64,000 nt of DNA from Lycium barbarum. Its lineage: Eukaryota > Streptophyta > Magnoliopsida > Solanales > Solanaceae. The number at the start of each line of letters is the position of its first letter. The first letter of the stretch is position 1. The stretch covers positions 93,894,321-93,958,320 of the forward strand of contig NC_083341.1 of NCBI RefSeq assembly GCF_019175385.1, in the 5' to 3' direction. The notes below the pieces were generated by a model. That model did no database searches. It was not told the DNA's origin and was given only the letters and a program-made list of their open reading frames with translations. Made by a program: the position numbers and the translations under genes. This document shows, in pieces, positions 12,076 to 23,194 of the stretch.

Positions 12076-12083
12076 AGGTATGT
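12076..12083 (+). other. Donor-like AGGTATGT in S2 (first)
   Basis: An exact AGGTATGT about 230 bp downstream of the TATA box; a second copy follows at 12472-12479 (about +626). Confidence 0.4.
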
Positions 12084-12838
12084 ATATGATTCCTACTTTT
12101 GTGTTTAAGTTAATTATCATGTGTTTTAGTGGTTTTAGGTAAAGGAATTATAGTTATGGAAGTGGTAAGTTGAATAAGGGTAAAGTAGGATTAAGGGCTA
12201 TTTTGAGGGATGATTTGGAATAGATTCGATTATATTTTGATATGTGAGTATTGATATTTGTTGTTGGTGTTGTTGTTGATGTTGGGTTGAATTGGAAATT
12301 GAGGGATTATCAAGTTTACGTAGGAGATGTTGTCCGAAATTCGTTAAGTTTCTTTCATACTTGAATTACATAGAGAGTGGTGTAAATGGTTTAGTTGTGG
12401 CATATGTCATCTTGATTGTAGACTTACGAGCTCGAGAAGTAGACGTTTTAGACACGATCCAAGGTATGTTAAGGTTATCCTTTCTTTCATTTTGGCATGA
12501 TTTTATGATATGAGCGAACAACGTGTAAACGAGCTTCCATATAACTCTACTCTTAGAAGCACTAAGAGTATCTCAGTCTTTGATGATCCTATACCCCTTG
12601 TTATGATTGGTCCTTCTGTTCTTGGGTCCTGAGATTTCATACATTGATGATGTTAGCTCAAAAGATGCCCATCGGAGGTAGTACGACCTTATGTCACTCC
12701 GACAGTTCTAGTTACTCATTACATTTGTGAATTGCATTCATTATATATGTATGCGTATATTATATGTATATGGGGTATGGGGAAAGAGATAGGCATTACC
12801 ACCTGATCAGCTGGTGCATAGTGATGATGATGATGATA

Positions 12839-12990
12839 TATGGATCGGGCCGTACATTCCTCGACACTAACATATGATATATCGATCGGGCCGTACGTTC
12901 CTCGACACTGCCATATGGTATATGGATCAGGCCGTACGTTCCTCGGCACTGACATATGGTATATGGATCGAGCTGTACGTTCCACAACAC
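12839..12990. repeat. 41-bp minisatellite, four units, in S2
   Basis: Units containing atggatcgggccgtacgttc start at 12843, 12884, 12925 and 12966, each offset by exactly 41 bp. Open frames on the minus strand here (repeating a 'CRGTYG' pattern) come from the repeat. Confidence 0.9.
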
Positions 12991-13169
12991 TAACAATTAT
13001 ATTATGACCTATGCATATCATACGCCCCCGAGGCACCTCTAGTTAAACAGAGTTATCCAGATGTTCCCCGATGTTCAGCCACAGATGCATTTAGATATTG
13101 AGATTAGCTTTTATATTTCAGATGCCTCTCATGATTCTTATGTAATTGATGTTCTTATGTCGTACATAC

Positions 13170-13212
13170 TCGGTACATTATCTGTACTAACTCCCCTATT
13201 GCTCGGGGGGCT
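13170..13212 (+). other. Partial triple stem-loop module of S2
   Basis: Stem 1 (ggtac/gtact) and stem 2 (cccc/gggg, with a tcggggggctg boundary) are present. Stem 3 is degraded. Confidence 0.45.
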
Positions 13213-13489
13213 GTGTTCATACTCGCATGTTCAAGTAGACATACAGGTAGTCCAGCTAAGTGGGGCTTCCACTCAGCGATAGTCAGTGCGCTCCACTAGA
13301 TCCGGAGTTGCAGTCTATTTTGGTATGCCATTTTGAGATGTATATGCATATATATATATATATATGGGTATGCGGGGCCCTATCCCGGTCTTTCTACAAC
13401 TTTTTGTTCCATAAGAGGTCTGTAGACAGTTGTATGTAGTTGGCACATGATGTAGCCTTGCCGGCTCTCATTCTTTTGTTGTACAGCAT

Positions 13490-13509
13490 ATGTGGCAGCC
13501 TAGTCGGCT

Positions 13510-13566
<57 letters not shown>

Positions 13567-13708
13567 ATGCACAGATGGTTCATAATGCTTTATGTGATTC
13601 TTGTGTGAGTCAACATAGCTCAGTTATAAGTCATGTATAAGCCACCCTGCCCTTTAGAGAGCTCCAGGTACAAGTACACCCAGCATATATATGGCAGCAT
13701 AGTCGGCT

Positions 13709-13745
<37 letters not shown>

Positions 13746-13860
13746 GATGGTTGATAATTCTTGATGTCATTCTTGTGTGAGTCAAGATAGCTCAGTTGTA
13801 TGTCATGTATGGGCCACCCTGCCCTTTAGAGAGCTCCAAGTACAAGTACAGGGGTGCTTG
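13490..13860. repeat. About 197-bp tandem duplication with TA microsatellites in S2
   Basis: The block starting at gcagcctagtcggcttg and ending at gagctccaggtacaagtaca is repeated once. Each copy has its own TA run (13515-13553 and 13711-13740), the longer one followed by GTAT units. Shared words include gcacagatggtt and gccaccctgccctttagag. Confidence 0.85.
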
Positions 13861-15102
13861 GTCAATAGAGGTCAGGCACTCGTCACAACTTATCGGTTGG
13901 GTTGTGACACTTATATTCTGAGAAATGTTGGATATTGAGTCATCTCTGGGCTGTGTGTGGAGTGACTGGTGCATGGACTTCGCAGGTCCCCTATGGATTG
14001 TGCTGCCGATGATGTGATGTTCCATCGTCGGAGTACATGTGTACGAGCAAATGCAATGCATACATTCTGCATATATTTCTATCACATTTTGTTATCTCTC
14101 TCTTATGTGCTGAGCGTGATTTGGATTGTTATTGGATCTGATATGGGTTGTGTTGGGATCCTTGTATGTGACCAAATGGGGGCTAGCTCCTGTAGTCATA
14201 GTTTGGTATTGGGTCGTTATTCTAAGGCTTGGAATATTTGGGCTTAGTTGCTACAACCATAGGCGGTGATCTTGGACTGAGTAAGTTTGGTACTAGATGA
14301 CCTTAATATGAGTGAATATGGCTTTCTATGATTGAATGGGTGATGAATATTAGAATGAGAAGAGAGTTCCCTTAAAACAAACTGCGAATACAATAAATGA
14401 TAGGTTGACTTGCGATAATGGGGTAGGATTGGCCCTGGTAGTAGTCAAAATGTTGCAATATTTGAGCATGGTTACCTAATTAGTACTAGATGAGTTAGAA
14501 CGGGAGTAAAATAAAAGTTAAGGATATAGATTATTAGAAGAGCGTTAATGGAATAAAGGCTTTTACTTGTTTGGGACGATGGTAGGTTATATGCATGAAT
14601 TGACTTAAGATTGCCTACCATGTTTATTTGTGGATTCTATTACCGTTATGTTATTCTAACCATTCGGCCTATGATGCTTACTAGTACTAGTGGTGTACTG
14701 ATACTACTCCTGCTACCTCTCTTTCGGGATGTAGAATTTTATAGGTTATTGGGTGATTTGGAGTGTTTGAGAGATGCATGGTGCCTATCTTGAAGACCTC
14801 CATCCTTCTATCCCTATATGGAGGTTTAAGTCTTTTATATTTATTTGTACATTGTCTCCAAATTAAACGCTACTAGTCTAGACCAGGTCATGGGAAAACG
14901 AGTCAGTGTATATAAAAGTTGTTTGTAAACACTTCCGCTTTATTTATATAAGTGAGTTCACTTCCGCATTATGTTTATGTTATAACCTGAAGGTAAATGA
15001 ATGTTGTTTTATGATTGCAAATGAGTTTGGTTTTGGGTTAAAGGTTCGCCTATCAAGGTGAAAATGGTAGATGCCCGCGCGATCCTAAAATTTGTCATGA
15101 CA

Positions 15103-16049
15103 AGTTGGTATCAGAGCCTAGGTTACCGATCTCACAAGCACATGAGCAATGTCTAGTAGAGTCTCGTGGAATGGTACATAGACGTCTGTTCTCATCTACG
15201 GGAGGCTATAGGACATTTAGGAAATTTCCATTCCTTCTTTCTAATCGTGCTACTTCAGTCAAATTGGTATCTCAGTGTGTCAAATTGGTATCTTGACGAT
15301 TCCAATTGATATCTAAGTGTGCAAGAATTTGTTGTGGTATTGTCGGGCAAATTTGTATGTGAAAAGCTGCTTGGTAAAATTCTTAAGTTTCGAAAGTTTA
15401 GTGGGCATCAAGGAGATTCCACTGATCAGGATCCACCGCTGTAGCGTAACCGCTATAGTGGAGACTCCTCCGCTGTAGCGGAATCCTTCTTTTCTCACAT
15501 GACTGCTCCTGCGCAGCCCATATCGTCGAAGTGAGACCGCTATAGTGGTAGTATGACCGCAGAAGCGGAAAATCAGAGCAGAGAACCTACAACTCTCCTA
15601 TGTTTTTCAACCTGTCCCCTGTTCAAAAACTCAATCATTTCAGCAAAAATTCACAATCGACATTCAGATAAAACCCGACCGACGAGGGCGAAAACCATTC
15701 TAGTCAATATTCCAACCCAAATACCAAAAACAAGAAAGGAAAATTGTCCAAAACATCCAACCAAAAACAAACCAAATGGAAAGTGTTTAGAAATAAAAGC
15801 CCTACAAGGGAAACCAAATGCATCATCATAAGGAGGGGAGGGCCCCTAAGCAGTCCTCCGGCTCGTCGCCTCATCATCAGATTTGATAGCATCACCACCA
15901 CATCCACCGTGTCCACCACCACCCCAGGCCACACTAAACAATGAGTACTGCTCCGAGTCATCATCATCCTCCATGGGAATCTGCTCACAGGGGTGCATTG
16001 CCTTCTACATCCCTTTTATACCCCACCATGCCTTGATATGGACCTTATG
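15103..16049 (+). other. Element A leader and non-coding interior
   Basis: Leader sequence follows the primer-binding site. A second cluster of ccgct..agcgg words occupies about 15430-15570 (ccgctgtagcgta, ccgctatagtgg, ccgctgtagcgga, ccgcagaagcgga). The remainder to 16049 lies beyond the 3' end of the antisense pseudogene. No sense-strand gag is seen. Confidence 0.5.
15106..15117 (+). other. Primer-binding site of element A
   Basis: TGGTATCAGAGC lies 3 bp after the LTR end (15102). It matches the usual plant initiator-tRNA-Met primer site. The following leader (agtctcgtgg, ctataggacatttagg) resembles the leaders of G, B and D. Confidence 0.9.
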
Positions 16050-16577
16050 TCAGAACTTGTTCTTCGCCCACTCCTTGTCAAAATCTCTACAAAGTTCACC
16101 ATGATCCTTGGCCAGAGTGGTGTAGACAGTCTGTAGGGTCGAAAGTGACTCACTCATCTTCTTCTGAGTCGTAAAGTACCCCTTCATTTCCTCCTGGGTA
16201 TAGAAACCCGCAGCAGCACCGGACGAACTAGACTCCCCGGACTCGTTCATCTCCTTCTGAGTCATAAATTACCCCTTTATCTCCTCCTGGGTAAAGAAAC
16301 CCGTAGCAGCACCGGACAAACTAGACTCCCCGGAAGGCCTGGGCATACTATAGAACATCGCTATCATCTCATCAAAGCGAGAATCAATGCGCTCAAATGG
16401 ACTTGAACATGTGGAGCCTCAGCCTCAGCTCCGCTTCCTCTCTCAACAGCACTAGCCCCAGCAATCTCTTCCTTCATCCTCTTTCTACTATTGATAGCGG
16501 TACCACGACCTTTCACTAGTAGCGGCTGGAAAAGGGTGTTAGAGTTGACCTAATCATCGCCATCCTCCTTCGGAACC
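16050..16577 (-). pseudogene. C-terminal part of antisense plant-transposon-like gene in A
   Basis: This is the downstream half of the gene that starts at 29063; element B separates the two halves. On the minus strand it reads through a linker into an acidic, Gln/Glu/Ser-rich tail with an 'RFDEM' patch and ends NKF-stop at about 16050. The tail contains a tandem duplication of roughly 85 bp (around 16195-16335): the block with TQEE(M/I)KG and GAA(A/T)GF appears twice. At least one stop (in the first duplicate) and a frame change near the B insertion show it is dead. Assignment rests on continuity with the 28491-29063 part. Confidence 0.55.
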
Positions 16578-16582
16578 TTGGC

Positions 16583-18689
16583 TGTCACGACCCAAATCGA
16601 TGGGCCGCAACAAGTGCCCGACCATTGCTGGTCAAGCACTCTTATGCCTGCATTTACCTCTCACTGACTATCCTGGGCCCATACACAATCTGTAATTGAG
16701 CTGGACTGTCTCCCGAACAATCAACATAAGAAACACCGTACCGGGAACTCACGGCCAACGCATACATATAAGTATAAACACTGAGAATAACAGCGTGAGC
16801 CGATTTGGCCGCCACACATATATACTGGACAACAAAATACACGCCGACGAGGCTGCATAATATCACGACTACATATCACTGTCTACAGACCTCTATGGAG
16901 TACAAACTGTGGAAGGGACAGGACAAGGCCCTGCCGTACCCATATATGTACATAACAAGATGGCATACCAAACAGACTGAAGCTCCGGATCAATGGAGCG
17001 TACCGACTGCCGCTGAGGGGAGGTCCTACTGCTGCGAATCATCTGACTGGCTACCTGGTCCTGTGGGCATGAACGCAGCGCCCACAAGAAGGGACGTCAG
17101 TACGAATAATGTACCGAGTATGTAAGGCATGAATAGTAACATAGTAAGGGATGTAAAGTATGAATAATAAATGAATGAAAATATAGAGCATATCGTGAGA
17201 TAAAAGAGTAACCTGTACATGTGAGTGTCTCTTAGGGCAGATGCCATGCATGCTTAGCTTTCTTTGAAAAACATTTCTTGTTCATGTATATAGAAAATAG
17301 AACATATCATGTTGCCGAGGCATCGGATTCGATCCATTTAGCCACATATGTCCCGCGTCTGGGCATCCCGCGTCCGAGATGATATCATGTCATATAATAC
17401 CAACTGATCAGGTGGATACGCGTCTATAGCGCTCTGGCCCTTTTTCCCATATTCCCCATAAACATATACATGTATCATATACATTTATCATATAAGCAGC
17501 ATGCAGGAGAGCCCAAGGAAAATTATACCTTTATAGGAGTGACGTAAGGTCGGTAACCTCCGATTACATTATGGAATAATCACGATCTTCATGTCTCACC
17601 TTGAAAGAACTAGCAGTATGAGGGACGAGCCTTAACATACCTGTTCCACCTCCTATTAGCTACGCCTATTTGTCCAAGCTCGCAAGTCTACATTTAAGAG
17701 GATTTATACAATCGTTAGACTCATCATTATATGCTTGTCTTAGTCCTTCAAATAAATTCATTTATAATCTGCCGAAATTCAGGCAACACCTCTCCGGTTC
17801 ATATGCCTAGCCTGAAATCTCAATACCAACAAAACAACAACTACAACAGCACCAACATCAACAACATCATCATCAATGCCAAAATATTCCACAAAACATC
17901 CCACGCGATGTTGGTCCAATTTCACAACCAACAACTTTATTATACAACCATTTCATCTCTCTATCTTCGTAAATAAACCAAAAGTAATATTAATAAGGAG
18001 AGATTCATAACTTAATTTTGTTAAAACAGCGATATCTTTAATATCCACCTTGAATCCACCGCAAAACCATACTAGAATCACATCTATGCGTTTATCCGAG
18101 CTTCGATTAATACTTCGTCACTTGAAAATTGCTTACTTTTTGTTTCCCTCTCTCTCTCTCTTGAATTTCTAGAATTTTCTGGGAAAAATCTGCGCTAAAA
18201 TCTGGCGAAAAAGAGGGTTCTTACCCTTTTTATAAGAGTCAAATTCGGGTCAAATCCGGGTCGGGTTACTGTAGCAGTAATGTAGTACGCCTTTCTGCTC
18301 TGTCAGCGGAACTTGTAACGTTCATAATTCTCTATTCCGATGTCCTATCGATGAGTGGTTTATTGCGTTGGAAACTAGACTCGACGAAATTAATTTTAGC
18401 CTTTTGTTTCACCTTAAAACACTTCATATGCTAAGAGATATTCGCCCCCCAAGTTGGACCAAAATTTTCACACAAAACATACCCATCCTTTCTCCGAAGT
18501 CGTACTACTTCATTTCTTCCACTCATTTCCTTATAAAACCTTCCGATATATCTTATATACATCCTTCACTTATTAAATATACTTAATAATTGTTTCTCCT
18601 TATATTCCAAAGTGATTTTACTTAACCATAACTCAACGTACTCAAGTTTCAAATTTGATAAGTGCTCTTCGAAGATACGGGGTGTAACA
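16583..18689 (-). repeat. Element B 3' LTR
   Basis: 2107 bp, matching 23198-25197 plus 28100-28485. It lacks about 490 bp that the 5' LTR has (24270-24757); the break falls at 'tatgagg'. It contains a triple stem-loop (17061-17116), donor-like acatacct (17635-17642, minus), a CT microsatellite (about 18147-18162), a TATA-like ttataaaaagg (minus, about 18225-18236) and short gtagcagta words (18265-18290). Confidence 0.88.
17061..17116 (-). other. Triple stem-loop module of B 3' LTR
   Basis: In element sense: stem 1 cggtac/gtactg, stem 2 gtccc with tgggc, stem 3 ctg..cag. An identical copy is at 23676-23731 in the 5' LTR. Confidence 0.5.
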
Positions 18690-18702
18690 TCCTTCCCCCC
18701 TT
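18690..18702 (-). other. Polypurine tract of element B
   Basis: On the minus strand aaggggggaagga directly precedes the LTR start tgttacacc. Just upstream is the family word ttcgaggacgaatg, also found before the LTRs of D, E and F. Confidence 0.88.
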
Positions 18703-21700
18703 AAAAACATTCGTCCTCGAATGTTGCAGTATTTACAACCCATGAAACCATCTTTGATTTGTTAGAACAATTATTTTTCCTTTAGGGTCCGATTACCATT
18801 TGCATAAACTATAACTTGGATCAGTCTCTTCTCATTCTTTCTTAACTCTTTTATTGCCTTTAGTCATCTTCTTTCACTTCTTTGTCCTTATGTACATGAT
18901 TGGAAATTAACTAGCATCTCGCTCTTGTTCTTTCTCCATTATGGTAGTCTTGACTTGTCATGCCATAACTATCCATCGTCCTGTAAATACTCTCTTTTTT
19001 TCTCGCTCCTTGTTTCCTTGTTAGTGGGCAGCTACCTTTCGCCCTTTACGGCGCCCACTTTGCGTTTACTCCTTCGGTGCCATCTCGGGCTATCCTTTTT
19101 GTACCCGTTGATCTTAGATATACACTGTACCGATTTCTTTTTGTAGTCCATTAGTCAGGCTCTCTAATCCTTACCTCCTTGTCGCCATCTCTTTTACCCT
19201 TACATTCCAAATGTTTACCCAGCATAACTGTGTCGCTAGTGAACCTAATGGTTATGTTCCTTTCTAAGGCCAGTTATATCATTATCCGAAATACGTATAT
19301 ACGTAATGTTTCTTCGCCATTTATTATCCTTCGCAGTCCAGTTACAATTATGGCAAACTTATAATCCGAGTTCTACTAATTTTATAGCTCGCAACTTCTT
19401 TGAGCTCCTGCTACAACTTTTTATTTACTTTTTTTCCGTCACCTCTATCAATACAATACTAGAAGCATAGGACTACAACAATCCTCACTCCATTACGACT
19501 CTCTTACAACACACACACACACACACACATATAGCTTCGATTTCCTTGTACCGGCGGTCGCTTCATCCGTCGTTATTCCTTATTGGATTTCTGGTGTGGC
19601 CTCTTTACAATTGTAGTTGGGCATAGCTTCAGGTTGACGGTTCATATAATTCCATAGCATATGCTCTCATGTTCAGTATAATTAGTGGTCCATGAACTAT
19701 TTTCTAATATCCGATGAACTCTTTTATTTCCATTCATAGGAGCAGTGTTCTTTCTTTCCTTCAAAATTTTCCAAACAACCAATCGTTGTTCCTTTTATTA
19801 CAATTTTCATTGTCATCCCAAGTGTCCTTTGGGTTCGTCATCCTCTCTAACACCCTTTGTAAATTTATCTTAGAGACCTTTTTTGCTCTTTTCATTACCC
19901 TTTAGGGCATGTCACTGCATACTTAGGTACGGCGCAATTTTTGCCCGATACGAGGGATTCAAATCATGGTCTAAAAATATCGTAGTTCATCTTAGCGTAA
20001 AATGCTCTCTTGAGTTATCATCCATACATTCTCCCTATATCTGCCTCATGGAACACTTATTGTCAATTCATTTCTACTTCTTACTGATACCTTCCTGATA
20101 TGCCGTTATGTTTCGAACTCTGGCCCCGAGCTAATAAATTTCCCCTTCTGGAGCTTGAGAACGTCATAATTCCTTTCAAGTCTAGTATGTTCTTCCCCCC
20201 TTATTAAGGAGTTCCTTATACGCCCATAGCCTTCGAGTAACTTTCGTCTTCAATAATTATCTACCGCCCTTCACGATCTTTTTAGGGTCGGGATTCCGTC
20301 ATCGTATGGTCTGACTTGTCTATCTTCTTGCTAGTTACAGTCTTGTATCCAATCGGAATACTTATAAGGGTTAGATCCAATTCCGATGCCTTCTTTTCCG
20401 TCTTTTCACACCTCTATTCTTTTTATGACTAACGGTTTTTCGAACCCACAAGTTAATGGGGACATCGAGATTCACCACGTCCTTTATGAAGTCTTCGATT
20501 ATACCTTACTCCTTGTTTTTCTATTCCCGACTTTGCTTGTAACATATCTAGAATTCTTCTTATCTTGAGTTCTTCTTCCATTTATGTCTATATCATCATT
20601 TTGTCAATATTTCCATACCCTTCAATCCACTACTAGTCCTTTCGCCCGCTTAGCTCACTTACTCATAATCCTTCTTAACTACGCGTTTATGTCGCAACTG
20701 TGCATCCAAGTTTTTCGAGCGTCCTGCCACTTTTGCTCTTAGCACAGAATTCTTACAGCTTACACTCTCTCTATCCTCGTTCATCGAACCTTTATCTATC
20801 TTTATGATGCTACGGTCGAGTGGTCTTCCATGCACGTTCCTTACATTTCATTCTATTTCCTCTGTAATCAAATCTCTCGACCTTCACATGAATTCTTATT
20901 CCATGCCATTAATTTTCTAATCAATTGTGTCGACTCATCATCCTTGTTCTTTCCTCGATGAGTAATCGGTTTCTTACCGCCATCTCGTTAAAGTATCCTT
21001 CTTACTCCCATGGTTAAAGATTTCGAATTACTTTACTCCTAAATGCTCTCGTCTTCCTTCTACCAACCCATTAGTATACCTTTCCTACTTTCATCCTTAA
21101 CCTTTCTTGGGTTTCTTCCTCCTCGAGCACCTTTCTTTTCTTGTTATTTACAGCATCGGCTCCGAAGTTCGTGAAATATTCCTTTAAATGCGCAAATCCG
21201 TTCTATTCTTAAGTCATCTTTTTGGAAAGCTTCTCCATGTTCGAGGCAACCGTGTTAATTTGACCACACACTTATCCCTTTATATACCTTTCGAGGGCTG
21301 GAAATCTCTTAACATCGTCGCAAGGCCTAACCATTCTTTCTCTTACTTCACATTCCTCATCATGGTCACTATCCTTTTAGCCCCACTTATCGAAGCCTAT
21401 TCTCTGACCCCACATATTCCTCTTTTGTTCCATACTGCCACACTTTATCCAACTCACATACCTAGCTTCAAATTTTTATTTACCCAAATAGTCCCGTGCT
21501 TGCCCGTCGTTTCTCTTGGAGGCTTCACTCACTCATGTTTCTTACTTTTCACTTTTTCCGACATTTTGATCTCCTTAACTTCTATCTACACTCACTTTCT
21601 TTCCTTTCCAGATGTCATTACATTAAAACTCTCCAAGCCTAACCTGTAGTGAAAATAGCATCATCTTACCTTGTAATAGTTATACCATTTTTTTTTGTCA

Positions 21701-22559
21701 CTTGAACTTCGTTACCCTGTTCGATTAATGCCTTCCATATACCGCAACTTTGGTTGTCGGGATACACATACTCGCTGATATAGCTACGTAAGGGATATCA
21801 TATGCATAGTATATATATATATAATTACTACCATCTCGCTTACAAAATATTTCCAAATGCTATTCAAACTCACCCTAATTCTAGAGCTGTGATGCACCTT
21901 CTTTCTCTTCACCGGTCTGGTCCGCCTTGTCCTACGCGACCTCTTACGGTGTCCAACAACTCCGCATACTCCAATTTCCCTTAGGCTACTCTAGCTTCTC
22001 ATTTTTCTCTTATGTTTGAATTTATAGGACTTTTAATACACTTCCCAAGGGGTCACCCATCCTAATATGTCTCTCACCCCAGCACGCTTAACCTTGAAAC
22101 TCTGATGAAATTCGGTGCGTTAATGCTGGTATAATCGCATCCACCTCACCGCATGACCTTCATCACATAATCTGGAGCAAGTTGAAGTCTTAACAGATTC
22201 CAAAACATTCTCGTAACACATCTCCCTCCGAATTAGAGAGGGTCTCTCACTCTTCCGACTACACAATTACTATTTTGGCCTTTTTAATTCTCAATATTCA
22301 CCTTTCATTTGTATGTATGACTACTTTCCGTCCATGATTTCCAGATTCCCAATGGTAGCGAACACACCTTGGTCGCTGTTACTTATAAATACTCGGTTAT
22401 CGCCCTCTTTGGGTTTCCACTCGCCACTATTAAATAATATTCTACAGCAAATGCAGATACATAGAAAATTCCATTAAGGAGTCATATACCTGTAGCCGAT
22501 CGGTCTCTAGTCTGATCTGGTGGACTATAAGGTGAAATGTGTTCTTCATCAAGATTTTC
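18703..22559 (-). other. Element B interior, non-coding, strand-asymmetric
   Basis: About 3.9 kb that is strongly pyrimidine-rich on the plus strand, hence purine-rich on the element strand. Open frames up to 153 codons on the plus strand (for example 21188-21649) are Leu/Ser/Phe/Thr-rich, as expected from CT-rich DNA; I find no gag, reverse transcriptase or integrase motif. A CA microsatellite lies at about 19508-19531. Confidence 0.6.
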
Positions 22560-22976
22560 CTACCATCTGCTTGTTTGGCCTTCATCATCTCTCTCATCCG
22601 AGTCTGAGGGATATAAATAACCGGGCAATTCCTGGTTTACCGATGGCCAGGATAGGGGGCTGGAGTAATCTGTAACACTCACCGGTGAGGCTGGTTTGAC
22701 GTAGTGCTCCACCATAGGAGTAGTTGGTATGGACTCAGGAATATCCTCCTCCGGTGTCCCCGACAAATACTCGGACGGGTTTGTATCATAGCTGTCCTCT
22801 GGGAGGTCCTCCTTCCTGGGAGTCAAGAATTCTGGAGGGATCGTTGCTGGGTCCTCCGAGGGAGCAGTCTCAATAGAATAACTGAGGCTCCTTCTGCTCG
22901 GTCCTGGAACCTGGGGTCCTGGAGATACTCTAGGGGCCTTCTTAGCACCCCCACTATCTGAAACTGATCTCTTCAT
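22560..22976 (-). CDS. Leader-proximal 138-residue ORF of element B, function unknown
   Basis: The frame begins about 220 bp after the primer-binding site, where gag would start in an autonomous relative. The product is 138 residues, begins MKRSVSDSGG, is basic in the first 15 residues, then rich in Pro, Ser, Glu and Asp to the end (an acidic DSDERDDEG stretch near the C terminus). It has no zinc knuckle, protease motif or membrane segment and looks intrinsically disordered. It could be the N-terminal remnant of a gag gene or a new small ORF. It is open and undamaged, unlike the other coding relics here, but whether it is translated cannot be told. Confidence 0.4.
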   Translation of the reverse strand: MKRSVSDSGGAKKAPRVSPGPQVPGPSRRSLSYSIETAPSEDPATIPPEFLTPRKEDLPEDSYDTNPSEYLSGTPEEDIPESIPTTPMVEHYVKPASPVSVTDYSSPLSWPSVNQELPGYLYPSDSDERDDEGQTSRW

Positions 22977-23181
22977 CTCTCGTCAATCTGCGCCTACCTA
23001 CAGGAAAAAGGATCAGAAGTGATCTTTGCTAGACTCTGGCTCTATCGCACGATCTAAGATAGAAGGAAAAGTCAGTGATTGCTAAATGCCCTGCAGCCTC
23101 CTGTTTATAAGTGTGGCCGGCTTCACACCCATAATCAGGACTCTACCGGACACGGTCTGTAGACAATCCCTAGGACGAACT

Positions 23182-23194
23182 ACTCTGATTCCAC
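23182..23194 (-). other. Primer-binding site of element B (variant)
   Basis: Read on the minus strand, GTGGAATCAGAGTA follows the LTR end by a few bases. It differs from TGGTATCAGAGC by T-to-A and the last base. The leader after it (tgtctacagaccgtgtc) is shared with D. Confidence 0.75.

Larger units (their letters stand above)
11473..13914 (+). mobile_element. Solo LTR S2 with 5-bp target-site duplication
   Basis: The LTR spans 11478 (tgttacacctcgcg) to 13909 (ggttgtgaca), 2432 bp. It is flanked by CTTAT at 11473-11477 and 13910-13914. The uninterrupted site is visible in the other copy of A near 34580 (gaacacttatcttctgagac). It contains a GTCGAC array, TATATATA at 11846, donor-like AGGTATGT at 12076 and 12472, a 41-bp minisatellite, a partial triple stem-loop and a large duplication with TA microsatellites. 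The leading part resembles the D LTR (gttaaac.aatcgaa words), so S2 and D are related families. Confidence 0.92.
7359..15102 (+). repeat. Element A 5' LTR (interrupted by S1 and S2)
   Basis: The LTR pieces are 7359-7377, 9722-11477 and 13915-15102. The sequence matches 30903-35774 once S3 is removed. It carries the quasi-palindromic array (9868-10010), TATTTAAAG at 10031, a donor-like AGGTAAGT at 10644, and several units of a 'gtcatctctgggctgtgtg' repeat around 11310-11460 and 13930-13965. Confidence 0.8.

Noticed and set aside
12839..12990. Possible CRISPR array
   Set aside because: Units are contiguous without unique spacers, and the context is a plant LTR.
16654..17251. Set of frames repeated at 23269-23866
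   Set aside because: The repeat is the two LTRs of element B; conservation reflects LTR duplication, not coding selection.
21188..21649. 153-codon plus-strand frame in B interior
   Set aside because: Antisense to the element, composition Leu/Ser/Thr/Phe-rich as expected from CT-rich DNA, no known motif.
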